The notes under the pieces are model-generated. The model was not told the origin of the DNA and searched no databases. It saw nothing but the letters and a program-made list of their open reading frames with translations. From contig JASANG010002875.1 of NCBI GenBank assembly GCA_030248215.1, positions 186,001 to 250,000 on the forward strand: a stretch of DNA of 64,000 nt, given 5' to 3'. This DNA comes from Enoplolaimus lenunculus. Its lineage: Eukaryota > Nematoda > Enoplea > Enoplida > Thoracostomopsidae. The position numbers were made by a program, and so were the translations under genes. Positions 1-11,663 of this stretch are shown one piece after another; position 1 is the stretch's first letter, and every line of letters begins with the position of its first letter.

Positions 1-142
1 AATTGACATTTATGGACTGTAATTAGGGCTTAGGGACTCTATCCGCTTACAGAGTGTTATTAGGGATACGGATTCCTATTGATTGGGACTCAAAATGGGG
101 ACTCCCCCTCTTATTACCCCCTCTTATTCGGGTCACTACAGT
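1..142. mobile_element. Right end of a TIR element (family A)
   Basis: The stretch ends in TTATTCGGGTCACTACAG followed by TA. This matches the right terminal inverted repeat of the fuller copy at 7810-8888. It also shares the interior words about the seed 'gggactcaaaatgggg' and 'ggactctatccgctta' found there. The left end lies outside the window. It is probably a non-autonomous DNA transposon; no transposase is seen. Confidence 0.5.
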
Positions 143-255
143 ATTTATTTGCACACAGGTCACATAAACTTGCCCGTATTTCAAGTGGTGATTAAGATAA
201 TTTTTAAGACTGAATAAATAAAAAAATAGGACAATTAATGTAATTTGCAATCCAG

Positions 256-355
<100 letters not shown>

Positions 356-1595
356 AGCTAAACACTCACGGTGCTCTAACAGCACTGTGCAACATCCACA
401 AAAGGCACCAACTCAGACTCTGCGAACACACAAGTGTAGCAACATCCAGGGCTTGGAAACGCATAAAGTCTTTCCAGAACTCACCTGAAAACGATGTCGC
501 AACCGCGACAGCAAATTCAGAGCCCCGATTCAAGCTGTTATTGTACATGCTAGGTGCGTGCGACAAAGTTACCTTCCCACAATAACTCCTGCTCACACAG
601 TGTCAGCACAGGCATCCTTAGAGATAATAGCACCAGATGTATGACCTGTTTCGTCCTTAGCCTTGATAAAAACTACGTTGTCCCTTGTGAATTGTTGACT
701 TATACCCACATATTCGGCATACAATTTGTTAATGCCACACCTACTTATGTGCATGTATAGGATTTCGCAGGAAAATGTTTTGATTGATGAAATTTTTTTT
801 ATTCTTAATATAAACGTCATGTGTTCAATAGCTCCAGCTTCGCACACACATCAGGAGCGGATCCAGAAAAACTTTAAGTGCGTTTCACAGGTTGGGAAGT
901 ACAAAATCCAAACGATACTCCGACCCGTACATTATTTGACTGATGCTCTAGCATAATTGTTTTTGCATATTACAAACGGGAAGGCACGCATTGAATCCCC
1001 CATGATCCGCTGCTTGGTTTCTTAAAGCGCAAAATCTAGACACATTCATTTGATAAGTCCAGTTGCTATAAATGCCATTGCGCTGACAGATCTGAACGAG
1101 GACTACCCAGGTCGTCATACCTAACAGAGTTCAAAAGTAAAATTATATGTAAAGCTTTTGCACCACAACGGTAGTTCGTTTATCGCTCGTGAGTTTTCTT
1201 TCGCTATTTTATTCATCGTGCGGCCTCCCTGCCCCATATTTGCGAACCAACTATTGCCATAAACATAGCTCACGAAAATATTAATTATGGAAAGCTGTTC
1301 AAAATGAAATGCGTAAAAACGCAACCAGTTTATCAAACTAACAGTTTTTGAACTGAAAAATACTGTAGGTATATATTTGATTAATAAGCAAAATTAGTTA
1401 TCAGTCAAAATAGTACAGTAGTATATATACAATCTGCTTCACCAAAGAGATTCATGATAGAAAATTTTGTTACAGTAAGCAAACGTCCGCTGTTGGTTAA
1501 CTTGAAAGTTGAAGCTAAAACGGTATTCTTGTTTGATGACAACCGACAATGTTTTCCGTTGAAATTTTCGAATGCATGCTTAAACTGAATGTAGT

Positions 1596-1665
1596 TTAGG
1601 CTTAGGCTTCGGCTGAAGTTTAGGCGCAGGCTTTGTCTTAGGCTTTGGCTTAGGCTTAGACTTAA
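1596..1665 (+). repeat. Degenerate TTAGGC-like block
   Basis: Reads as imperfect hexamers (TTAGGCTTAGGCTTCGGC and variants such as TTTGGC and TTAGAC) over about 70 bp. It lacks the GGGGCGGAACG-type ends of the MITE copies at 6735-6910, 6976-7157 and 34364-34568. It may be an eroded interior of that family or an independent interstitial telomere-like array. Confidence 0.55.
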
Positions 1666-2024
1666 ATGTTAAAGTGTTGATATATTAAGCATTATATACA
1701 ATCGATAATTAAAAATTCGTAAATTTCAACATTCAACATTAAACAACTTTACCGTCCCACAATAAACAATAACTATTATAATTACAAGTGATGACATAAA
1801 ACCTTTATTCGTGGTAAACAATTATCATTTTTAAAACACAAAAGGCACTAAACCGAAAAATTTTCATTAATACTGTCTAATATTTTTACCACTAAATACC
1901 ACTAAACTTTATCAAAATCCATCGTTTGAAATAGCCACATATGTTAACACTTTTTCAATTTAGTCTAGCCCAAAATGATATCTTGCTACTTTAAGTGAGT
2001 TGTGGTTTAAATTATCGTAGTGTA

Positions 2025-2285
2025 TTAACCCTTTCTCACATGAATATTCATCACTACATGTAAAATCAAATTTGAAGCAAAAATTTTACAACACAGCCTC
2101 ATTGGTGGGTGGTGTTTATCATCACCAGCCAGCTATAGAATATTGACACTTGAGCCCGAAGTGGGCTTTCACGTTTTTCATCTGTTTCAGTCGCAGATTT
2201 ATTCTTGAGTTTGTTGACATTGTGTGCAATAAATTGCTTTTAGTAACACACCGTTCATTAAGTTTTTAACAATGTTAAACATCCT
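2025..2285 (-). mobile_element. Decayed copy of piggyBac-like MITE (family F)
   Basis: Starts with TTAACCCTTTCTCACATGAA, the same end as the intact copy at 33225-33484. It continues with recognisable interior words such as TATCATCACCA, CAGCTATAG and the small hairpin GAGCCCGAAGTGGGCT. Relative to that copy it is in reverse orientation. The far end is not clear, so the right boundary is approximate. Confidence 0.45.
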
Positions 2286-4740
2286 CAAAATGAAAAACGG
2301 GACACACGTTTACTTTGACCTTTTAGCTCCTGTACACTTCACCTACATTTACTCTTACGCTTAGATTAAAAATCCATGTCTAATCCTGAGCCTAAAGTCT
2401 TTGCTTAAGTTTTAACTTTAAATCAGGGAGAAAATGTACAACAGCCAATCTTTAAATACGTTGATATACTATGTTCAGTAACTAGCGACCGCCACTATAT
2501 TATGGAATCAGACCTTTCTAAACAGGAAATCAACCGTGTGTTTAGCTAAATAGACTGACAGAAATTAGAAAAAAACTAAAAAATGTCTATGGAATTAATA
2601 CAAGGCCACAAATGCCTATTTCCGGTTCAACCATACATGAGAGAATACTATATTACAAAATATAAATAGAGCAGGTTATGCTAAAACCGCTAAAAGTTTT
2701 TTGCCGATCTTTCAACATTTCGAGGGGATATATCTGACTATTCTCGAACGTTTACGCACCTGGATATAAAGTTGCTTGCTTATGAATATTACAAAAACTA
2801 ATTGTGACGTAAGTTTCGACTAGGCGACTTGTACCCTGTTTGACTTAAGTCTAGCACGGCATAAATAATCGAACATTGATGCCGAAATGTCACTGAGATC
2901 ACGTATTTCTGCATACGGGTCGCAGGCTTTCTAAATCATAAGAATTATATGCTTTCAAAGTACCAGGTTGGAAGCGTAAAAACTTCGCTATATTTTCGTG
3001 AATTTGTTGTCTTTGTTGCCATGTTATTTCTTGAATCTACAATTTTAGTAAATATGGCTCTAGAATCCGGAAAAACACTTTACTTAAAAAGGTTTCATGG
3101 CTTACAAATATTACTGCTTAGTTGCCGGCACCTCACTGCTGCTATTAACACGCCCCCCAGGACTAACAAAAAATATATACATTTGCGGATAGAGAGTTTC
3201 TTGACGAAGGCGCGGTGTAAAGTACCAAATTTTTGTAGATTTTTATCTCTCAAACGCCTAAATCGTTTAAGAATGGTTGAATATTTTTAAAATATGTTTT
3301 CAGCTTTAACCACGTTCGCAGCATAGTTGTCTTTCTATTATAGTCTTCAACCACAATTTTTCTCAAAGACAACATTACCCACATATGGGCTCGGCCAATA
3401 TGTTTTGTAACACCAACAGCGCACGACTTTGTCTCATGGAGTGTCATGACAATGGCACTGTAGTTACTCAAAATAGTGTGCAACATATTTATGGCGCATG
3501 CGTTGCTATACGTGCGAGCAACCATAATGTTCATGAATTTTCTTAAACTGGTGAAATTTTTTGATCCAACATAGCTATCAACAGATATATACGTGGATAA
3601 CAATATATGTTCATCAATATAAACTCTTGAAACAAAGCAGTGTCAAATCAGTTAATAATAAAATAGACAAGAAACTTGAACTCCGTAGTATGTCCAACTT
3701 TCGTGATGGTTCCTGTTTTAACTTCCATTCAAAAAGCGCGATTCAGTGTTCATTTCAACATTTTCAGCAACAAAAATTTAAAACAGAACGGCTACGGCTG
3801 TCGCAAAGTTGTTAAAATATTCAGACTTTAGAGCTATTTTTGTAGCGGTTGTTCGTTCAGTTTCTCAAAGTAAAAAAAAATCAATCATAACAACCGAAAC
3901 AATTGCAGAAAAGATATTGGTTCAAAATAAAACAGAACCGAATTCGTACAGGAACTATTGGCCAATACATGTGTACATATGGAAGTTTAGTTTGCAATGA
4001 TAAATGGCTGCGCAGATTATACCAGCCAAAACTGTTAAAACAGCAATTGGTTAAGATGGTAATCCAAATTGAAATTGAGATAATACAAGAACGTAGCCAG
4101 GGGTGGGGACAGTAGTCAAACCCCCTGGGATTTTTGCAACGCGTTCTTTAGAAAGTTTTTTTTAATTTCTAACACAAGAAACTCCGCCCGTCAAACTTTT
4201 TATATACCCAAAGTCCGTTCTGAAATCAAGATATACTACAAACATTTTATACAACGACGTAACCCTCGTTTCAGAATCCAGAATATATTCATGCGGCAAC
4301 AGTTAGATTGTTTATTTGGTAAGTTTTGACAAAATACCTCATAGATTTTTACTAATTCCACACCTAACAATGGACATCAGGAATATTTTCAACTTTTACA
4401 CCCCAAGTTTTATAACTTTCAGTATACGACGGGCGCCGGCACCGAACTCCCGTTCTCAAAACGTAAGTATGTGTGTCCCACAGCAACGCCTATAATTTCA
4501 ATGAATATGTAAAGGTGTAACAAATCCATTCTAAACACCTATGGATATGCAAAGTCTAAAATCGTTGGAGAGGTGACAAAATACAAATCAGATGATCCAA
4601 CTTCAAACACTTAAATACGCGCAATTTTGGTTTTGAAAATAAAATAACTTATACATTACTGTTGAAGCTGATCGAAAAAACAAATTTTGCTGAAAAAACC
4701 TTTCGTTTGTTCTGCTACGAAGCGCAGTGAGCAAAATTAG

Positions 4741-5163
4741 CCCAATGTTACTCAGGGGGCATCCCTTCTACCCGCGGGACTGCAATAGGGCCGGAGTGCA
4801 ACGGCACAATCCTGCATTTATATTTTTGCTGAGATGGCAGGACAGCTTCGAGTCTATGACTTTAATGAGACGGCTATGACAGCTGCCAGCCTGTTTTCGC
4901 TAAGTCGGTCGAACAGCAGGCCCACGCTTTCAGCTTATCGTTTCCCAGGGTCGGTCGGAACGGTTGGGACAGCTTCGAGCCTGTGTTTTCGCTGGGTCAG
5001 GACGGGACAGCCAGGACAACATAGGTGGCCCGACCGACCTAGTAAAAACATTGGCTCCAATCTGTTCACACAGGAAAAATATATTTGCAAGAGTGTACCG
5101 TTGCACTCCAGGCCTATCGCTGTCCTATAAGTTAACGGGACGCCGCTCATGGTAACATGGGCC
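4741..5163. mobile_element. Non-autonomous element with long TIRs (family B)
   Basis: The first about 60 bp (GCCCAATGTTACTCAGGG, GGCATCCC, GGGACTGCAATAG, GGAGTGCAACGG) reappear in inverted orientation in the last about 60 bp (CCGTTGCACTCCAGGCC, GCTGTCC, GGTAACATGGGC). The GC-rich interior contains two related units with GGACAGCTTCGAG followed by TGTTTTCGCT. A second copy with the same termini lies at 7961-8512. No transposase is seen, and no clear target duplication was found. Confidence 0.6.
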
Positions 5164-6734
5164 TAAAATTTTGTACCAACCAAATTGAGTTTGAGAAGAG
5201 CCACTAATAAGGACGTCATGTTGAGTATTTTATTACCGCTATCAGACTGCTACCTGCCGTTCTAGATGTGTATACACCAAAATGAGACAGCAAACTCGAT
5301 TTGAATACTATGAACAAAACAAAACCAACTGAATATATTATGGTGTATTCGAGCGCCACGCATCGCATGTCTCCACAATATATTCATGGTTTCATAGATG
5401 TGTGCCAAGTAACCTTGCTAGGTAAGCTAAAAAAATTTCAGAGGGGCATACATGGTTGTCAGAACACTTAAGCACTAGCGAGGCTATAATTTTTCTATAG
5501 GGGCTGTACCCCCTCCCCTCTGGTTAACGGTTAACGGATCCAGAATTGTGGTTAATATGACGAAATGGTGCATTGAAAATGCCGAAGGCTTTTCAGAAAT
5601 ATGTTAACTCTTATTGCTAGATTTGTTTCTCAAGGAAAGTTTTAAGAAGAACGGTTTGCTTAATTCGCAGCCCTCGTGTTCAGACATTCAATGCAAAAAT
5701 TACATCTTTAAACTCAACCGAATGCATGTCATAGGTATAATTACATAAGCAAGATTTTTCATTTTGTTGAGATCGCTAAAATTCCAAATGGCCTATGCCT
5801 GTAATTTGCCCACTAAGCTATAGATGGTCAGTCCAGTCCTGTCCGTTTCTAACACATGCTCAAATTTTGCTCAAATTTTAACCAGATTCCATACAATTTT
5901 GTTCTTACCACACGGAAGTTATACGACACCAGCACTCAATCATTAATGGCACACGACTGTGGGAACTGCTTTAGCCTGTATTTTTCACTTGGCGAAAAAA
6001 TCCTAAAACCCAAACTCAGACAGACGTTTTTCAAGTGATATATGACGCGGCACTTTTGGACTCCATAAATCTTATACGCATTTTACACGCGCTTCATCTA
6101 AAAACATATTTTTTAACATTATTGTGAAATTAACGCATTTGAGATTGACCGATACTTCGGGCAATATTACTTAAAGTAGCGTAACAGTAGATTAAGCGTA
6201 TTCCTAAACCTAAGCCTAAGCCTATCAATACAATAAGCGCTTCGCTGTAAATTATAGCCAATAGTTTTAGGATGATAACAATCCGAAAACAGAAGGTGAC
6301 TAAAACCGGAAAGGAAATCAAAATTCGAGTGTCGAAGCAGGTTGCTTACGGCCGACAAACTTAAACTTCTCCTACTGATGTATAAAACATACCAGAGGGC
6401 GCAAGCGAGAGTAAAAGTTGTATATAATCATAAACGGGACGTCGAAGTTTTATCCAAAATTTTCGAATCTTATAATCCCGAAATAACTTTAAAGCATTGA
6501 GTATTGGGTGCGGAGTAATTAATTGGACTTTCAATTTTGTTGTGTTCTTTAAAAACTATTCACTTGAAGACAATATCGGCTGCTGAACACTTTTCCTATG
6601 TTTTTAAAACTAATGCTGCTGAGACTTGGCGTCCGTAAATTAGAAATCTGTTCCGGTATAATTTTTGCCGCAGGTTCAGGCAACTTTGGTAGCATGATTA
6701 AACGGATTGTAAAAATACAACGGACACGGTGGCC
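5164..6734. other. No gene seen; short TTAGGC-like block
   Basis: No supported coding exon. The only structure noticed is a short run of CCTAAGCC-type hexamers at about 6198-6227. The rest is AT-rich sequence without motif. Confidence 0.5.
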
Positions 6735-6910
6735 CATGTATAGAACATGGCCGGAACGTTTTCCTTCGGGACTGTAACAGAGTAAGTAAGTTTATATAAG
6801 CTTTTAGACTAACTTTTTTGGTTAGGCTTAGGCGTAGGTATACGCTCATCTTTACGCTTAGGCTAAGGAATATGCTTATATACTAAGTACTGTTCCGGCT
6901 CAGTTCTATA
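6735..6910 (+). mobile_element. MITE with TTAGGC-like core (family C), copy 1
   Basis: The left end reads GGCCGGAACGTTTTCC then GGGACTGTAACAGAGTAAG. The middle holds TTAGGCTTAGGCGTAGG and further hexamers. The right end reads TACTGTTCCGGCTC then a decayed TTCTTTACAT-like end. The order of blocks is the same as in copies 6976-7157 and 34364-34568. Confidence 0.6.
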
Positions 6911-6975
6911 CATGATACGTTTCAAAGATAGTTTATTTTTCGGCACAAAAATAGCGGATGTACCGAAATTTTGGT

Positions 6976-7157
6976 CCATGTAGAGATCAGGGGGCGGAAC
7001 GTTTTTCTGTGGGACTACAAAAGAGTAAGCTTAAGGTTTAGACTGATGTTTTGCCTGGCTTAGGGTATAGGAATATGCTCATTGTTACGCTTAGGCTAAT
7101 AGGCTTAGGTTTGGGAATATGCTAATAGTACTGTTCAGCTCCTGTTCTTTACATTGG
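6976..7157 (+). mobile_element. MITE with TTAGGC-like core (family C), copy 2
   Basis: The left end is GGGGGCGGAACGTTTTTCTG then TGGGACTACAAAAGAGTAAG. A core of TTAGGC-like hexamers is interleaved with GGAATATGCT spacers. The right end is TACTGTTCAGCTCCTGTTC then TTTACATTGGCC. It lies about 65 bp after copy 1 in the same orientation. The two may be a local duplication or independent insertions. Confidence 0.65.
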
Positions 7158-7179
7158 CCGAAATTTTTAAAATTTTGGA

Positions 7180-7580
7180 TGAATTTTATAATGTTGCTTG
7201 ACATCGAACAATTGTAGCATATCTGCAGTGAAAAATTGAACATATATTCGTGATACATAACTAATTTTGAGCATAAAACTAACGGAATTTCCGATATTTC
7301 TGCGCAGAAACGGAGACCTTTTATTAATTTTAGCCAATACCTGCAATATGCTATTAAGTTGTTTGGTTTTTTACGCCAATTTTCTGTGAAATTTCGGAAA
7401 TTCTTTCCTGAAAATTGTTACAAAAGTAAATCGAAACGCGCTAAACAGATAAATCCTGCAAAATTATGCAAAATTTTACTACCGAACTTCCCGGAACCTC
7501 CGGTAAAATTTCTATTGGAGCCGGAGCCCGATTTTCGGCCGAAGCCGGAGGCAAACGTCCGGTTGTTCCCTGGTAAATTC
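7180..7580. repeat. CCGGAGCC-rich dispersed repeat (family J)
   Basis: Contains AAATTATGCAAAATTTTAC, then CCGGAACCTCCGG, GAAGCCGGAGG and CCGGTTGTTCCCTGG. A diverged relative lies at about 31000-31165 with the same order of words. The CCCTGG end recalls the CAGGG termini of the hAT-like MITEs elsewhere here, but no target duplication was identified. An open frame across it (7359-7586) is a composition effect. Confidence 0.45.
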
Positions 7581-7809
7581 CGATGAGTTGAAATCAATTC
7601 AGAGAGGGAATTAGTCATTTCTTGTTATTTATGAGTTATAACAGAAAACATCAACTCGCTCTCAGCAGGTTTAATTGCGGGTGACTTGATGAGGGGTTCA
7701 CGTTATAACTGTGGCAGCCCGGAACACGTTTTGTCGCATGCTGATTCGTTGCCAACATAAAATGTTGCGTCCTAATAACGGGAATTGGACAACTTGTAAA
7801 TTTCACATA

Positions 7810-8888
7810 CTGTAGTGACCCGAATAAGAGCTGGTCCCCATTTTGAGTCCCAATCAATTGGAGTCCGTATCCTTAAGAATCCGTAAGCGGATAGAGTCCC
7901 TACTGTAGTGACCCGAATAAGAGGGGTCCCCATTTTGAGTCCCAATCCATAGGAATCCGGGCCCATGTTACGATAAAGGCATCCCATTTTCCCGGGACAG
8001 CAATATACCAGGAGTGCAAACATATGCACTCCTGTTTACACATGCACAGCTAAATATGTATAAAAATATAATATGTAATATATAAAAATACATATTTGGT
8101 ACTGAGGATGTGGTGTAGTTGGGGCAGCGTTTCATTTTCTAGGGGAGAGGAAACTAGAGCACTCTATAGATATATACTGAGAATGCGGTGCAGCAGTGAC
8201 AGTGTTTACTTTTCTCGGGGGGTGCAGCATCCCCTAACCCGCACCAATAATGAATCGCTTGGTGGTGCAGGGTTTTGGAGGCGACAGCCCCCCATTCTGT
8301 TTATGCCCCCTTGAACTTGCGAGGGTTCAGGGGGCGGCAGCTCTCCCGAGAATACAATTAAAAAATTTTCTATGCCGAGTAGGATTTTCTTGGTGTGGGC
8401 CTAGCTGTCCCTCGGTCCCAACTGTCCCGCTGTTTCAATTATATTTGTTGTGTTTACTCCTGGTACATTGCTGTCGTGGGAAAATGGAACGGCTGTTAGA
8501 GTAACATTGGTCGGAGACCATATTCCTAATAAGAGCCTTAAGCGAATAGAGTCCCTAAATCCCAGTTAGTTCATAAATATCAATTATCCCTAATTGTAGC
8601 GCATAAATGACTCCAGGACCAAATAAAGCTGAGTTCGAGACTTTAAAGCTACTTAAGTTTTGAAAGTAATATTCCAAAGTATTTTGCATTATCGCTCAAG
8701 GTTTTGATAAAAGGCAAAAAACGTTTAATTCAACGGATAGTTGCAATACCAGATACATATCAATAAAGTAACGAAGGGTGGTGGAGGGCAGGTTGAAAAT
8801 AAACAACAGCCCGTAACCGAATAACAGGGGGCACCTTCTGGAAAGGCCAAATAAATATCAGTTCCCCCTCTTATTCGGGTCACTACAG
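7810..8888. mobile_element. TIR element with TA target duplication (family A)
   Basis: The left end CTGTAGTGACCCGAATAA is mirrored by TTATTCGGGTCACTACAG at the right end, and both are flanked by TA (7808-7809 and 8889-8890). A second internal copy of the left end begins near 7903. No transposase is visible, so it is non-autonomous. A family B element (7961-8512) sits inside it, so family A inserted here first. Confidence 0.7.
7961..8512. mobile_element. Long-TIR element (family B) nested in family A
   Basis: Begins GCCCATGTTACG, then GGCATCCCATTTTCCC, GGGACAGCAATATACCAGG. It ends with the inverted counterpart CCTGGTACATTGCTGTCG, GGGAAAATGGAACGG, GTAACATTGG. The termini match those of 4741-5163. 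The interior differs, as expected for internally deleted or swapped non-autonomous copies. Confidence 0.6.
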
Positions 8889-8890
8889 TA

Positions 8891-9129
8891 TTGGGTTACA
8901 AATCACTGATCTCAAGCGATCATCGTATATAAGGCGTGAAAATTTACTGGCAAAATGTACTTACATACGTTACTCAATCACAGCAATACTTTCGCGGAAG
9001 GAAACGTCCATATAGATTCTTTTAAGTACTTGGTAGTTTAAAATCCAGTATGTTATCTGACTTTGATATTATAACGAAAAGATAACGGTGAAATCTATAC
9101 CAGTTCATCTAAATTTTAAGTCTACAAAG
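8891..9129. other. No feature seen
   Basis: AT-rich sequence between the family A element and the LINE relic; no coding or repeat signal noticed. Confidence 0.4.
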
Positions 9130-10790
9130 ACGCATCTAAAATGTTCGTTTTGATACAATCAACTGGTTCCACAAATTTGTTGTTAAACTGGAGCTTATAC
9201 CGACTTTGCCATATTGCAAATTGAGAATTTTGAATGACAAAGTTAAAAACACAGTGCTTATAATAATATAGGATTTTTCACCCAAGAATAAAATCAAATA
9301 TTTGTATATCACTGCCATTTCCTGTATCAGTAAAATGAGCAACACGATTATTTGTGTACAGCGCTTTCAAACGTAGTTTATAGTGCAAATTCCGCACCCG
9401 GCCTTCAGTAAACTTAGTTTTTGCCCACTCCCAAGACCTACTTATGTAACCAGCATCTACTCTAACAAATTGCTCCCATCGCATCACGTTGGCACACAGA
9501 ATCATGATATAAATCTTTCACCCAGAGCCAGGTGGGTATAGAACTTTAGGCAAAACTGCATTCATACAAAACCAAGTTCCCTAAAAACGAGAAAAATTCC
9601 TTATCTCGCCTGAATTTTATTTGTTTGTAGAAATTCGGTAAATTAGACTGTTTAATCTGTCTGCAAGAAAGTCCTTCAAATTAAAAATCTATTCAAAAAA
9701 GTTCATCCAAGTGAGAAGTTGTTTATGTGACATTACACGTAAATAGAGCATAACTCTGTAAACTTTCAGTCTTATAAGCATTTCTGGAAATCTTATTCCA
9801 CCATTTCTATGATTTACATATAAAATGTTTTGTTTTACTGCATTGGCCTAATGGAAAAAAGGGAGTGTTTCACAGACTTGTAGCTAATATGAACCAAGTC
9901 CAACGGAAGACTGGCAACAGTTCCCATCATAGTTAAACATACATGAAAAATAAGAATAAAGGAAGCGATTTTACCATACAAAGAAATGCCGCATGGAGAA
10001 AGCGCCATTTCAAAGCTTCAACTGCTCGATAACATTTCTCCAGTTTTCAGGTAAGCTGTGACCTTTACGGTCTGCCCATACACCATAAGGCTTATGTTTA
10101 GAAACAACATCTTTCATTGATTCAAGAACTACTCTCGTTTTACTTGGCCCCAAGGGTAGTGCTTGTGTCTTAATTATATTTAAGCAGCTACCAGTACAAG
10201 CTAACTTGTACCACTCAAAAATCTGCATTGCTTTTTCAACTTCATTCCAATTTTTAACGAAGACAAGAATCATCTGCAATTTAGTAATACGTGTTTACAC
10301 CACAAAGAGATTATCCCAGACAACATTTTTGTGATTCTTATAAAGTAAGCTACAACTTCAGACGAAATCGCATAAATTAACGGCAATAGCGGGCATCCTT
10401 GCCTAACTCATCAAAAAACATTAAATGGTATTGACACATGACCGTTTACAATCACAGAACGTACAAAATGCCTCTTGTATAGACAATTCAACTGCCGGAG
10501 AAAATTTGGACCAAATTTCATTGTTTTAAAGTTTTAAAGATAAAAACCCATTCTACTAAATCAAACGCTCCTTTATGATCAAGCGACAAAATGATTGCTT
10601 CGGTATTAAAAGCTTCTGCGTAGTTAACAACGCTTCTTAAGTGATTAAAACTATGCTGAATAACTCGTCCAACTACTGAACTTGACTGGTCACTATGGAC
10701 TATGTTTGACATTACTTTTTCTAAACGTTTTGCCAAAACCTTTGCAAAAATTTTATAATCCACATTGTACATGGTAAATACTCAGTTAAA
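9130..10790 (-). pseudogene. Relic of a Tx1/L1-like LINE
   Basis: Three minus-strand stretches read in LINE order. At 10518-10772 reverse-transcriptase blocks are visible: YNVDYKIFAKVLAKRLEKV, DQSSSVVGR and a decayed AFDLVEW block. At 10010-10279 comes the region after the active-site Asp pair: MILVFVKNWNEVEKAMQIF, with ALPLG. At 9278-9505 there is a tail with RNLHYKLRLKALYTNNRVAHF, like the post-RT region of Tx1-type elements. The Asp pair itself is not intact, stops separate the pieces, and the endonuclease and ORF1 are absent. It is old and inactive. The match to Tx1 rather than to another L1-group clade is from memory of motifs and is moderate. Confidence 0.6.
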
Positions 10791-11640
10791 ATACTACAAA
10801 CCCGTTAACGTAAATATACGGCATTAAAACACGTAACTTGATTTGCAACATTTAAAAATAAATATCCAGACCCGGAATATCACAGAGCCAAAACTCGGAC
10901 CCGGGCCGTCTCAAAGTCAAAACTCGGATCCGGAATTTCTCATTGTTAACTCCCGAAGCTGGAACTTTTTATAAGCCAAACATATGTGTAATTCAGCTCA
11001 AAAAGTGCGTCAACATAGCCGTAGGACACTCCCTGTCCTACATGAGGGGGTCAAACAACCCAGACCTTTTTCCCAGTTGTTCCGATTATGCTATGGGGCT
11101 CATCGACAAATCCACAATTTCTTGGCGAGGCACCGCCCCAACGTCATCATCCCGAAAATGACAATTTCAGCTGGAGTGGCAAAAACTCGGCTCTTTGGGG
11201 AGAGTATACGAGAGGCCCAACGCAATTTTAGCATACTCGCCAGTCAAAGATGCTGTTTCGGAAGGGTATACGAAAGTTCCGACGCAATTTTAGCGTGCTC
11301 ACGATCCAAATTTTTAATTTTGCGTTTTCTTCATCAGAAAATTGGCACACATATTGCATACAATAAACATTGCGTTTCATAACATTTGCCGGTCCCCTAA
11401 TTCGTTAGAAATTTCTGGATGCGCCGCTTTAACGAACTGTGTTGTCTTCGTTCTTCGGCACAAACGAAAGAAGAATGTAAAGGCGTAGAATGAATGTATA
11501 AACGAACACCCTTTTACGAGAACGAACTCTTTTACCAAAAGACAGCAATAACGACGAAAAACAACACAAAGTTTCAAGTTATACAACTGTATACATGCCG
11601 TTCATTATCTCAATATATTGTCAGTTCGTTTTAGCATATG
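10791..11640. repeat. Intergenic stretch with short local repeats
   Basis: No gene seen. Around 10865-10975 the phrase AAAACTCGGACCCGG recurs with variations. At about 11195-11310 a unit of roughly 70 bp is repeated twice imperfectly (GTATACGAGAGGCCCAACGC and GTATACGAAAGTTCCGACGC, each followed by AATTTTAGC). The reading frame at 10984-11382 crosses these repeats and is not supported as a gene. Confidence 0.45.
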
Positions 11641-11663
11641 CAAATCATTATAGCTACTCTTCT

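Noticed and set aside
366-847. Two adjacent minus-strand frames with protein-like composition
   Set aside because: No family recognised; they are separated by stops and no consistent exon structure could be drawn.
1596-1665. TTAGGC blocks as true telomere
   Set aside because: The blocks are short, degenerate and internal, and most lie within MITE copies.
3250-3603. 117-codon minus-strand frame
   Set aside because: No motif or splice context; overlapped by an equally long plus-strand frame.
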